64,000 bases of DNA, taken from Dactylis glomerata. Its lineage: Eukaryota > Streptophyta > Magnoliopsida > Poales > Poaceae. This document shows positions 36,676 through 48,080 of the stretch, in pieces. The position numbers and the translations under genes were made by a program. The stretch spans positions 1,426,001-1,490,000 of the forward strand of contig QXEO01000413.1 of NCBI GenBank assembly GCA_007115705.1, given 5' to 3'. The notes beneath the pieces were generated by a model, which saw only the letters and a list, made by a program, of their open reading frames with translations, searched no databases and had not been told where the DNA came from. Within the stretch, counting starts at the first letter, position 1. Each line of letters starts with the position of its first letter.

Positions 36676-36693
36676 TCCCCGGCAACGGCGCCA
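36676..36693 (-). promoter_or_regulatory. E4 primer binding site (tRNA-Asp)
   Basis: Plus strand TCCCCGGCAACGGCGCCA, the full complement of the primer site I expect from plant tRNA-Asp. 10 bases from the LTR at 36704. Confidence 0.88.
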
Positions 36694-36703
36694 GAAAAGA
36701 GCT

Positions 36704-38231
36704 TGATGTCTACGCACTTCTATTCTTGTAGACACTTGTTGGGCCTCCAAGTGCAGAGGTTTGTAGAACAGGAGCAAGTTTCCCTTAAGTGGATCACCCA
36801 AGGTTTATCGAACTCAGGGAGGTTAGAGGTCAAAGTTATCCCTCTCAAGCAACCCTGCAATTACGATACAGAAAGTCTCTTGTGTCCCCAACACACCCAA
36901 TACACTTGTCAGATGTATAGGTGCACTAGTTCGGCGAAGAGATAGTGAAATACAAGTGGTATAGATGATTATAAGTAGCAAACGTGATGTGAAATAAATA
37001 TCGCTGCGAGCAATCAAGTAACAAAATAGCAAGTAAACGGTGTGCAAAGCTTGGAAACAAGGCCTAGGGATCATACTTTCACTAGTGGACACACTCCCAA
37101 CAATATAACATGACTGAACAAATAACTTCTCTTTGCTAAGGCACTCTGAATTACTCTCCTATTGAATAACACTAATCATTGTGTAGTGGCTACAGAAGCA
37201 CCCCTTAAAGTTCATCAAGTACTTGACAAACACCACTCATAGAGATATCCAAATTAGATCACAATTCAAGATAGAAATCATTGCAACTTAAACCAAGTAC
37301 TAACACGGTGCACACACTGTCAACATTACACCATGAAAGGAGGAATAGATCACTCAAACTATCATAGCAATAATTATTCTTATAATCCACAAGAGATCAC
37401 AATCATAGCCTAAACCAAGTACCACCATGATGCACGCACTGTCACCGTTACACCATAGCAGGAGGAATAGATTACTTTAATAACATTGCTAGAGTACACA
37501 AAATATCTGAATAATAACATGTACTTGTTCAACATGATACAAAGCTCACGATCACATAAAGATCACATCATGGGAGAGAGAGGTGAACCACATAGCTACC
37601 GGTAGAGCCCTTAGCCTCGGGGACGAACTACTCCCTCCTCATCATAGGAGACAGCAAGGTTGATGGAGATGGCGGTGAGGTCGATGGAGACGGCGATGGA
37701 GACCGATGGAGATGGCTCCGGGGGCACTTCCCCGTCCCGGCAGGGTGCCGGAACAGAGACTTCTGTCCCCCGAAATTCGTCGACGGTGGCGGCGGAGCTG
37801 CGGAACTCTTTCTGGAAAATTGCCGAATCCCCTAGGGTTTTCCGTCCCGAGGCTTTATATAGGCGAAGGGGCGATGTCAGGGGTGGGACCAGGTGCCCTC
37901 ACACATGGCTCGCGTGGCCAGGGGCCTGGCCGCGCCACCATGGTGTGTGGGGGCCCTGTGGCCCACCTCCTACTCCTCTTCGGATCTATGGAAGCTTCCG
38001 GGTAAAATAAGACTTTAGGATGTGGTTTCGTCCAATTCCGAGAATATTTCCTGTGTATCACTTCTGAAACACAAAAACAGCAGAAAACAGGAAACTGGCA
38101 CTGTGGCACTTGTTAATAGGTTAGTTCCAGAAAATGCATAAAAGTGCCACTAAGTGTAACGAAACAATAGGCAAATGGTGTAAAAACAAGCATGGAGCAT
38201 CAAAAATTATAGATACGTTTGAGACGTATCA
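36704..38231 (-). repeat. E4 5' LTR
   Basis: Same ends as the 3' LTR, 1528 bases; 9 bases shorter through loss of one repeat in the GGAGACGGC tract near 37685. Confidence 0.93.
37853..37862 (-). promoter_or_regulatory. TATA box of E4 5' LTR
   Basis: Minus strand CTATATAAAG, followed by CCTCGGGACGG. A copy is in the 3' LTR at 30771-30780. As the intact 5' LTR it is the likely promoter of E4. Confidence 0.6.
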
Positions 38232-38236
38232 ATTCC
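38232..38236. repeat. Target site duplication of E4 (right)
   Basis: ATTCC right after GACGTATCA, matching 29608-29612. Confidence 0.92.
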
Positions 38237-38737
38237 CCTCTCCAGTAGGGTATCAGGAAGAGCTTTTGGACCCTCCCAATCTCGCGTCAATGACGGCGGT
38301 GGCTCACAGTATGTTTTGTCAAAAATTGATCGGGCCCTTAGGGTTTTCTCACCGAGAAGAATATATAAGTGGAAGGGCGGCATCAGGTGGTAGGCCAGGT
38401 GGCCTCACCACCTGGTGGCGCGGCCAGGGGCTAGGCCGCGCCACCCTATGGTGTGGCTGGCCCCTGGCTCCCATCCGTCTCTGCTTTGGACTCCATCTCG
38501 TGTCAGGAAAAATAGGAACTTTGGCTTTTGTTTCGTCCAATTCCGAGAATATTTCCTGTGTAGCTTTTCTGAAACACAAAAATAGCAGAAAACAGGGAAC
38601 TAGCACTGTGGCATCTCGTTAATAGGTTAGTCCTGGAAAATGCATAAAAATGCCACGAAGTGTAACAAAACACAAAGCAAATGGTGCATAAACAAGCATG
38701 GAGAATCAAAATTTATAGATACGTTGGAGATGTATCA
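38237..38737 (-). repeat. LTR H, right piece
   Basis: Continues the interrupted LTR (CCTCTCCAGTAGGG) and ends GATGTATCA at 38737. The sequence beyond it is not element interior (no AGCATCCCC), so this is an outer boundary: H was a 5' LTR or solo LTR on the minus strand. Confidence 0.78.
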
Positions 38738-38789
38738 TGCCTCCATGGATCTTGAATGGAAATTGATCTCTTCAATTAAAGAGCCCTCT

Positions 38790-39640
38790 TTCTAAGATCA
38801 AGAAACTCAACCATTGAGGCCTCTTTCTCCTGACACTGCCTCTCCCTTCCCTCTTTGCATTGGCTCCTCCTTCTCGGCGATTATCCCTTTCATAAGCTCT
38901 TTCAATGCTTGAGCTTGGGCAACATAATTGAGATATTTCTTTGTGGGCTTGTGGCACCTTGCCCGAACCAGACGGACACCCATGCTTGGGCCATCGTTTG
39001 CCTCACCCTCTTCAAGATCGATGATCGATGGTTCAGTTCCACGCTTCCTTGTGCATTATACTATTTTTGTATGAATCATAGGTTTCCTCCCATTATACTA
39101 TTTCTCTGGCAACAATGGGTCAATGTGAATAGCTTGTTCTCATTGATCTCCTTAAAGTACTCCAAATCTTGAAACACCTACACATATAGATGAGAATCCA
39201 ATAGATATAGTCCCATATATAAGATATATTGACATGGGAACCATATGCAAGCGGGTTTACCATGTCAACTTGGCCAATGCCGCTCTTTGGGAAAGATAAT
39301 ACATTCTTGTTTGCACCAAAAAAATTGCTACACTTTGGTTGGATAAATTACCAACTCTTTTGAATAGGCATGCCATTTTGATCACTCTTAGTATTTTAGG
39401 GCTTGAATTTCCTACGCTCGTGATAGTACTTTACAACCCTCCGCCAATATGTATTTCCTTTTTGGTTGGCACCACAAATTCGATCTTGAGATATCATCAT
39501 CCAAGCATCACAAAGCACCTTGTCCTCCGTGACCACGTATCCTCGATGTTTTGGCTCTTATTTCTTAATATGGTGGCGTTGCTTGGGTTGGCCACATCCA
39601 TAGGTCCGACATCATTCCCAAAAAATGGCTCCCTAGCAAT
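38790..39640 (-). pseudogene. SANT/Myb-like (NAM-associated, transposon-type) pseudogene
   Basis: Read on the minus strand across frames, conserved blocks appear in order. At about 39530-39400: EDKVLCDAWMMISQD then GNTYWRRVVKYYHERR. Then a W-x-FIQPKCSNFFGA block near 39345. Then NKLFTLTHCC near 39135. Then MGVRLVRARCHKPTKK and an EKEE-rich helix near 38985-38850. This order (SANT-like helix block, WxxIQxxCNKF, FTLTHCW, basic linker, coiled coil) matches a large plant family often labelled NAM-associated or glutathione S-transferase T3-like, related to the Myb-like protein of PIF/Harbinger transposons. Several frameshifts and stops break it. It is probably a relic of a Harbinger-type element or a dead gene copy. 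Confidence 0.6.
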
Positions 39641-39915
39641 AGAGAGCTCATCTTTTTGACTCTCTTGCTCGCTCTGAGTTCATCGTTCATACGGATGCCA
39701 CCATTGATCATCTGGTGCATGATGCAATCATCATCTAGCTCATAGTATGCCTACGCATAATTGGCCACTACAAGAAGTTTTTACATTACTATGGACAGAG
39801 AAAAGAGATGGTGCAAGCATACCGACATGTCTGGCTTGGGCCTATCATTTCGTCGAACATGTTGTGGGGTACAGGCATGTTAGCAAGCAGGATTTCCTGT
39901 GCCCTCTTGCCATCC
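39641..39915. other. Unassigned
   Basis: Between the pseudogene and the LTR start of K. It may contain the upstream part of the pseudogene; no block was recognised. Confidence 0.25.
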
Positions 39916-41183
39916 TGACACGTTGATGCATGTAAAATGCATACATAAACTTTGTAGTTTATTGCCACATATTCCAACATATTTGCATGTTATAAGATGT
40001 TATACTTATGTTTTGCATTGTTTTGCGAGGATTTTTCATCGATCCCCTTTATTTGGTTTACAACTCTGTAGAACAAGAAGCTCCTATTTTGCATATTTTT
40101 AAGTTTCACGGACCTTCTAGAACTCAAACGGAGCTAATATTTCTCTGGCATGGCTATTTTCCCGGAGAAACAACATGAGAAGAAGAAGCACACGAGTGGG
40201 GCTATGAGTCCCAAATGAGCACTGGTGGTGCGGGCCCTAGGCCAGGCCGCACCACCCAAGCTCGTTTGCATCTCGTGCCTCTGTTCCCGTCCGTCTTGAT
40301 CTCAGATTAATGAGCTTGATCTAAAACCCTCATGTAAAAAGACTTCCCGAGGCATTCTCGCGAGGAGGCGGTGGAGAAACACGAAACCATGGAACAGAGG
40401 TTGTATCTGCAAATATTGGAGGGGGGAATGCTGTCGGAGCCATTCCCGGCATGTTCTCCAACCTCTCCAACATCACCAACACCGCCACCATGATGAAGAG
40501 GGAGTAGTCCACCTTTTGACTATGGGTTTGTGGCAGTAGCTTGATATCTGTCTCTCTTGTGCTATGTTATTTAGAATGCAATATGAGCTTCCTAACTTGA
40601 TTATGGCCATATTATGTAATTCCTATGTGGTGGATCCTTATTTTATTGGATGATCTGTGAGATCTGAACCATTATTATGTTCTTGATGTATGAATAGATT
40701 CATATTGTTACCCCATTCTTTACTACTTGTTATGATCAAATATGTATGTGAGAGCATGTGTGGGGGATGGTGTATATTAGATGGAGTAACATGGTAGTAG
40801 TGAATTGTGACAACAACTTCATGTCTACTATGGTTTTTACCAATTCCTTTTGTTACCTCACTAGGGAGAAAAAGCATGCTTGTGCTACAATTCTTATTGA
40901 CAGCTAAGAATCCTTGCTTACATTCATGGACACTGATCGATTGTAATATGCTTTATGCACGATAGCACATTTGTTGTTCAACATCATGTCAAAATACTTA
41001 AGGCTATACTCTGCTGATTCTTAAATCTAGATAGCTTGGAACATCCCTTTCTAGTGGAGTATAAGTAAGATGTGTAGTATCATCTTTATGTTAGAACGTG
41101 ATGCCCATATGAATTCTTATCAAGACACATAATAAAGTCTCATCAATATTGAGTCATCTATCTTGTTCTTAATGCCACCACAC
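39916..41183 (+). repeat. Element K: LTR-like start (plus strand)
   Basis: Starts TGACACGTTGATGC and has the layout of a gypsy LTR: an AT-rich U3, a GC-rich middle with GGTGGTGCGGGCCC and an AAAACCCTCATG segment near 40326, then a region like the sister LTRs (ACTAGGGAGAAAAAGCATGC). It is interrupted at 41183 by E6 and continues at 49726. No partner LTR is in the window, so the family is a guess. Confidence 0.5.
41179..41183. repeat. Target site duplication of E6 (left)
   Basis: CACAC directly before the LTR start TGGTGGTGC; repeated at 49721-49725. Confidence 0.85.
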
Positions 41184-42835
41184 TGGTGGTGCGGTGTTGA
41201 TGTAGGAGTTTTATAGATGATCGCCCAGTTGGAAACCCTAAGAGAAGGTTATGATGAGCACATCAGCAAGTCTTCCCTCAGTATGAGACTGAGGTTTATC
41301 GAACTAGTAGGAGAAAGAACCAAACTTCAGAAGGTTGATGCCCGCTAGCTTTGCGACAGTTCCGGACAATTTATATATGGTGCCTTGTTCAGGGCTTAGT
41401 TTTGCACCAGCAGCAACGTGGAACCTGCACACAACACAACCAAGTACTTTGTCCCAACTCACAGTGAGGTTGTCAATCTCACCGGTTTGCTGTAAACAAA
41501 GGATTAAGCATATCGAGTGGTAAAAGATAGTAGTTTGCAAGAATGTAAATAAAACAAGTAAATGGTAAACGGTAATAACAGTGTAAAAGAATGGACTGGG
41601 GTCCATAGTTCACTAGTGGTGTCTCTCCATAAGATAACTAACATGCTGGGTAAATAAATTATAGTTGGGCAATTGATAGAATAAAGCAAGCATACAAATG
41701 TCATGAGGATCACTATGAGATTCACTTGGTCATTACAACATAATACATAGACCGTAATCCAACTGCATCTATGACTAATAATCCACCCTCTAGATGTCAT
41801 CCGAGCAACCATTGGGTATTAAGTTGCAAGCAACATATTATTGCCTTAAGCAAAGTGCGTAATGTAAACAATACAAATGTCCTTGAACACAAGATTGTTG
41901 TTTTCTCCCTAGTGGCAACAACACATCTACAATCTTAGAGGTTGTTGTTACTCCCCCAGATTACTAGAGGCATGAACCCACTATCAAGCATAAATACTCC
42001 CTCTTGGAGTCACTAGCATCTACTCGGCCAAGATATCTACTAGCAACGAAGAGCACGCAAGATCATAAACAACATAGAGATAATATAAAGATAATAATTC
42101 AGCAAATCAACTTGACATAGTATCAATATTCATCAGATCCCAACAAACACAACATGTAGAATTACACAACGATGATCTTGATCATGATAGGAAGCTCACA
42201 AGATCTAAACATGAAGCACATGGAGAAGATGACAACCATCTAGCTACTGCTATGGACCCGTAGTCTAAGGTAGACTACTCACACATCACTCCGGAGGCAG
42301 GCATGGTGATGAAGAAGGCTTCCAGCGGTGGTTCCCCTCTCCAGTAGGGTGCCGGGAAGAGCCTCTGGACCCTCCCGATCTCGCGTCAATCACGGTGGTG
42401 GCTTGCACTATGTTTCGAGGAAAATTGATCGGTCCCTTTAGGTTTTCCCATCGAGGGGAATATATAGGCAGAAGGGAAGCGTCAGAAGGTGGGCCAGGCA
42501 GCCACACCACCTGGTGGCACGGCCAGGGGCTGGGCTGCACCACCCTATGGTGCGCCTGGCCCCTGGTCCTCCTCCGTCTCAGATTTGGACTCCGTGACGC
42601 TTTGGGAAAAATAGGAATTTTGGCTTTTGTTTCGTCCAATTCCGAGAATATTTGCTGTGTAGCTTTTCTGAAACACAAAAATAGCAGAAACAGGGAACTG
42701 GCACTGTGGCATCTCATTAGTAGGTTCGTTCTGGAAAATGCATAAAAATGCCACGAAGTGTAACAAAACACAAAGCAAATGGTTTATAAACAAGCATGGA
42801 GCATCAAAAATTATAGATACGTTTGAGACGTATCA
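41184..42835 (-). repeat. E6 3' LTR
   Basis: 1652 bases, plus-strand start TGGTGGTGCGG, end GACGTATCA, followed by the purine tract complement AGCATCCCCAAGCTT. Confidence 0.88.
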
Positions 42836-45770
42836 AGCATCCCCAAGCTTAACTCCTGCTCGTCCTCGAGTAGGTAAGTGATAACAAAACAATAATTTTT
42901 GAGGTGACATGCACCATCACAATCTTGATCAACGATGTAAAGCATTGAGTGCTGAGATCAAAGTACTTAAAACATGGGCATAAGAGACATAATCTTGACA
43001 ATAAAACTTAGCAACCATGTTATAACATGAAAAGTAACACAAACAAAAGATCATGAGTAATGAAGCATTGAAAGTCAAGTGTGTGTTTCAACCATATAGA
43101 AAAACATAGCAAAGTGGTTTTCAGCTTGTCCTTCATGGAATAGCAAAACATAAATGCATAGGACACCTTCAAGTTTAAGAGGGCGACTAGATACAAATAA
43201 TTTAAGAACAAGCAAAACCATAATCATGAATCAATCAATGATAAATTTTGGGACTATGCACATTAAACTTAGAATGACAATTATGCTCTCTTAGACGGTG
43301 CATAAAGGTAGAAGGTGGAGACTCAACATAAAAGTAAAAGAAAGGCCCTTCGCAGAGGGAAGCAGTGATTGCAAGTTTTATAAACCTCCAAAAATTATGA
43401 TACTTACTAGCTTTGAGCTCTCATTTCCCCCATCATAGGCATCTTGAGTGGTTAAGGTTAATGTGAGAACAATTACGAAGCATATGCTTAACAAATCATA
43501 AGTTGAAAATCTCGTGTCCCATGAAGTACGAATACCCAAACCTCATGCTACTCGACTTAGGTCCCAAGAAAGTTCTTGTTATTGTAAGCATACATGTATC
43601 ATCGAGAACGCCAATAGGGTAACTCTTGCCCGATAACATGGAACAAGCCCACATCAAAATGGCAAGACAAACAGACAATGAACACCTCGACATCTCTTTT
43701 ATTTACCATTGGCATAGCTTTTTATTGTTAGATGCGTCGTCGAATGTCCACTATGGGCATGCTGTAAATTTCCACCATGAATGATGCATGGCTTAGATTA
43801 GCGGCCTAGGCGTTTCTCTAACACATATACAAACTCCATGAGATCACAAGTTTCCAACTTATTTCACATCGCGAGTATCCATAAACAAAAGATCACGATA
43901 TCAACTAAATGAAATAAAGTGCAATGTTGAAAGCTTGCCCCATGACGGCATGGCTGGGCTAATTTCCAACTTACAACTTGCAAGCATAACGTCAACATAA
44001 GAGAGCCACAATGATCAAAATTATTAAAAGCAAGAAAATTAAATTGTGCCATCAGGTTCGGGAGAGCTTTACTGACTAATTTTCACATAACACCAAAAAG
44101 TTTAATTTGAAGGATAGATAAAAGCAAGTCGAATGTACTTGGAATAGCAAATTGCTAATAGGTATGCATGGTGGACACATTGGAATTAATAAACTTGGTT
44201 TTTTTGGGAGTTGGATGTACGAGAAGTAATCCCTCTCAGTACAAAATGAAGGCTAGCAAAAGACTAGGAGCGACCAACTAAGAGAGCAATAACGGCCATA
44301 ATCATGCATAGCGACAAAACATCATTATCCGAAGCATAAAGTGGTATCACAAGTCAAAAACCAAATGATCATAGAGGCTTATGGCGACTTGTTGAAGTCA
44401 AACATGTTGTAAGCATGCGCCAAGTCAACCCAAATAAAGCATCAAAGGAGAAAACCACAATAACATGCTCCCATATAACAAAAACAACACATTATTTTTT
44501 CAAAGGCTCATTAAGCAATCTCAGTCATTTGAGACAAGTCATGCTACAGAAAAAACTACTAAGCATACTATCAAAACGACATCAAGCATGACATGCAAAA
44601 GTCTAAGCCACAGTCTAAACAAGCTCCCATTTGTACCACTATAGTCATGAAACTTTTTTCTCTTTTCCAACACCATTCAAACCTTTTTGAAACAACTCTT
44701 TTGATGAAAACCAACATAGACCAGTGGTCTAATTACACCTTGATACAAAGATATAACAAGATCTGAACAAAATTCAAGGCGATAAATGAAAGCTAAACGC
44801 AGTTCTAGAAAAAGAGAACACTCGTTGAACGATAAGAGTAAAAACTAGAGTGTCCTTGGCAATGAAAAACGGAGTGTGTCATCTCCAAAAGAAATTTGTT
44901 GGGGTCCAACCATTTATTTCAGCAAACAAAACAAAAGAAAACTAAAAGCGAAAGTAAAGACGCTCCAAGAAAAACGCATAGAATATGAAGCAATAAAAAT
45001 ATATTATCTTGAAAGGTGACCTAATTTTTGCCGACGAAGAAAGGGTGCCTCGGGGGCATCCCCATGCTTTGACGCTTGTACCTCTTGGATATTTCTTGGG
45101 GTGACATGGGCATCCCCAAGCTTGAGCTTTTGTCCATACTTCATCTCATCTCATCACTCTCCATTCCCTACACTTGAAAACTTCCTTCATACAAAACTTC
45201 ACACAATTCTATTAGTAACATTAGTATAAGCATGTAGTAAATCTACTCTTTTGGTTCAGTTTCAAACTAAAATATATCATCCATTAAAGCATAAGCTACT
45301 GTAGCAACTTCATCAAAAGTTCTGTGATCAAAAGAACTCAAAAAGAAAGCGATCGAGATGCAAACACAAATAGAGGCAGAATCTGTCAAAACAGAGTAGA
45401 TGATAAAGATCGATTTTTTGGAGGACCTTCTGTTGCTGAAATCGAAAAGTGCAAAACTAATAAAAGTTTGGAAATAACCTGGGGCATGCGCACAAGAAAT
45501 CGCAGATTAAAAAGATATACTACGAATTTTCACGAATTTTTACGGTGCAGCGCAGAAATCTGTTTAGGATAGCAACTTCCCCAAATCTTACCTTCCTCAA
45601 ATTAGAGGTTCTTCTTGGCACAAAAACAAAATAAAAAATGATAAGAAGAGGTCACTACAGTAGTAATAACTTACAAGACTCAAATAAAAGAAAAAAATAC
45701 TGAAAAGAAAACATTGGGTTCTCTCCCAAGAGTGCTTTTCTTTAACGCCTTTGAGCTAGGCGCAGAAAGT
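42836..45770 (-). other. E6 conserved non-coding 3' internal region
   Basis: As in sister elements; the paired motif lies near 45058 (degenerate, CCCCATGCTTTG) and 45106 (GGCATCCCCAAGCTT). It ends at TCTCCCAAGAGTGC next to the protease stop. Confidence 0.72.
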
Positions 45771-45775
45771 GGAAA

Positions 45776-47892
45776 TCAAGTAATATCAAGCAATGAAGCA
45801 TCAAGTTCATAATTTGCTCTAAGAATAGAGTCAAAAAGTAGTTTCTTTATCTTTCTAGGGAAGTGTTCCATACCTTTCTTGAGTGGAAATTGATATTTAA
45901 TGGTGCCTTCCTTCATATCAATGATAGCACCAACTGTTCTAAGAAAAGGTCTCCCCAAAATAATAGAACATGAAGCATTGCATTCAACATCCATGACAAG
46001 AAAATCAACGGAAATAAGGTTATGTTAACCATAATAAGAACATCATTAATCCTTCCCAAAGGTTTCTTCTTAGCAACATCAGCAAGAGGAACATCAAAAT
46101 AACAATTTTCAATCGGTTGTAAACCAAGCATATCGTAAATCTATCTAGGCATAGTAGAAATGCTTGCACCTAGATCACATAAAGCATGGCAATCAAAATC
46201 ATTAACATTCATATCAATGATGGGCTCCCAACCATCTTCTAACTTCTTGGGAATAGAAACCTTTTTTTTCAACTTTTCTTCCCTAATTTTCACGAGAGCA
46301 TTTATAATATGCTTTGTAAAAGCAACATTCATAGAAGTAGCATTAGGACTCAAAGCAAGCTTTTGCAAGATCAAAATAACTTCAGAGATATTGCAACCAT
46401 CAACATCAAAATCATTAAAAGAAGTAAAGCTATCATCTCCCATACTCTGAAAAATTTCAGCACTTTTTATAGAAAAAGTTTTTGCAGTTTTAGGATTTTT
46501 CGCACAAGGAGTAGGAGTTTTCTCAACACCAATCAAAGTAAGAGGATTGCTAGCATTTGAAACAACATTACTAGAGGTGGTGATAGTACATACCTTCGTA
46601 TTTCTAGCCATCTTGTCTTCTCTTTCCCACCTGGCATGCAATTCTGCTAACATCTTAACATTTTCATCAATTATAACTTGAATGGCATTAGTAGCAGCAA
46701 AAGGATCGGGTTTAGCAGACATTCTATTAATAAAATAAGATTGCGCATCAGACAATGATGAAATATTAGTTTCAGCTTTAGAAACCTTATCTTGCAACTC
46801 AGGAATGTCCCTATTCAATTTATCAAGTTGATGACTAATAGTCTTCAACAAGGCGGATTGTTCCTCCATGGTCTTGGTGAACAACTTGTTCTGCTCATAT
46901 TGCAGCTGTATAAAATTCTTAATAGCCCTTTCAACTTCTAAAATCCTTTCTTCACTAGGAATTTTAGGTCTACCAAGATAGCTATTGTCACCATAAGAAG
47001 GATACGTCCTATAATTATTGCTAGCAAAATTGTTCCTATAAGCACTGTTGTTGAAATTATTATTTCTAATGAAGTTCACATCAACATGCTCTTCTTGAGC
47101 AACAAAAGAGGACAAAGGAACATTATTAGGATCAACATGAGCTCTATCATTAGCAAGCATAAGCATAATAATATCAATCTTATCACTTAAGGAAGAGGTT
47201 TCCTCAATAGAATTTACCTTCTTACCTTATGGAGCTCTCTCGGTGTGCCACTCAGAATAATTTACCATCATATTATCAAGAAGCTTTGTTGCAGCGCCCA
47301 AGGTGATGGACATAAAAGTGCCTCCAGCAGCTGAATCTAAGAGATTTCTTGAAGAAAAATTTAGTCATGCATAAAAGGTTTGGATAATCATCCAAGTAGT
47401 CAGTCCATGAGTGGGACAATTCTTTATCATAGATTTCATTCTTTCCCAAGCTTGAGCAACATGTTCATTATCAAACTGTCTAAACATCATAATATCACTT
47501 CGCAAAGATATAATCTTTGCAGGAGGATAATATTTTCCAATAAAAGCATCCTTAAACTTAACCCAAGAATCAATACTATTTCTAGGCAAAGATAGCAACC
47601 AATCCTTAGCTCTTCCTCTTAAAGAGAAAGGGGACAACTTAAGCTTAATAATATCACCATCTACATCCTTATACTTTTGCATCTCACATAGGTCAACAAA
47701 ATTGTTGAGATCAGCTGCAGCATCATCAGTACTAACACCAGAAAATTGCTCTTTCATAACAAGATTCAACAAAGCAGGCTTAATCACATAAAAATATGCC
47801 TCAGGAGCAGGTGGCGCAATAGGAGTGCAGATAAAATCATTGTTGTTGGTGCTAGTAAAATCACACAACTTGGTGTTCTCAGGAGTACCCAT
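45776..47892 (-). pseudogene. E6 gag-aspartic protease polyprotein, broken
   Basis: Starts MGTPENTKLCDFTS (ATG near 47890) with the same gag core as E2 (SPFSLRGRAKDWLLSLP). It stops at a TGA after TTWMIIQTFYA (about 47362), where E2 reads Gly. A second stop lies before GKKVNSIEE (near 47228). The middle part (46141-47166) has a long helical segment (QLQYEQNKLFTKTMEEQSAL) not seen in E2 or E7, then HALCDLGASISTMPR of the protease, followed by a stop and a frame change. The rest (CSIILGRPFLRT, tail DASLLDIT) ends at 45776. At least four lesions; inactive. Confidence 0.8.
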
Positions 47893-48052
47893 TCTAGCAA
47901 AACTAAAAGCAGGCAAGTAAAAATAACAACTATAAAGGAACTATTTTTTTTGTATTTTTTATAAAAAGATGCAAGCAAAAATAAAATAAAGCAAAACAAT
48001 AACAAAGTAAAAGATTGGAAGCGAGAGACTCCCCTTGCAGAAATCTTCTTTC

Positions 48053-48070
48053 TCCTCGGCAACGGCGCCA
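48053..48070 (-). promoter_or_regulatory. E6 primer binding site (tRNA-Asp type)
   Basis: Plus strand TCCTCGGCAACGGCGCCA, one mismatch. 10 bases from the LTR at 48081. Confidence 0.82.
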
Positions 48071-48080
48071 GAAAACATGT

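Larger units (their letters stand above)
29613..38231 (-). mobile_element. E4: complete young Athila-related gypsy element, non-autonomous
   Basis: 8619 bases: LTRs 29613-31149 and 36704-38231, perfect 18-base tRNA-Asp primer site, gag-type frame with a zinc knuckle, 2.9 kb non-coding region, purine tract. Target duplication ATTCC. By eye the two LTRs differ by about 17 substitutions and one 9-base indel (about 1.1 percent). With the often used rate of 1.3e-8 per site per year that is roughly 0.4 million years (inference). No protease, reverse transcriptase or integrase. It sits inside LTR H. Confidence 0.93.

Noticed and set aside
29613..38231. Reverse transcriptase or integrase in the gypsy elements
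   Set aside because: All coding blocks read as gag or protease; no YxDD, HHCC or DDE pattern was found by eye in E2, E3, E4, E6 or E7.
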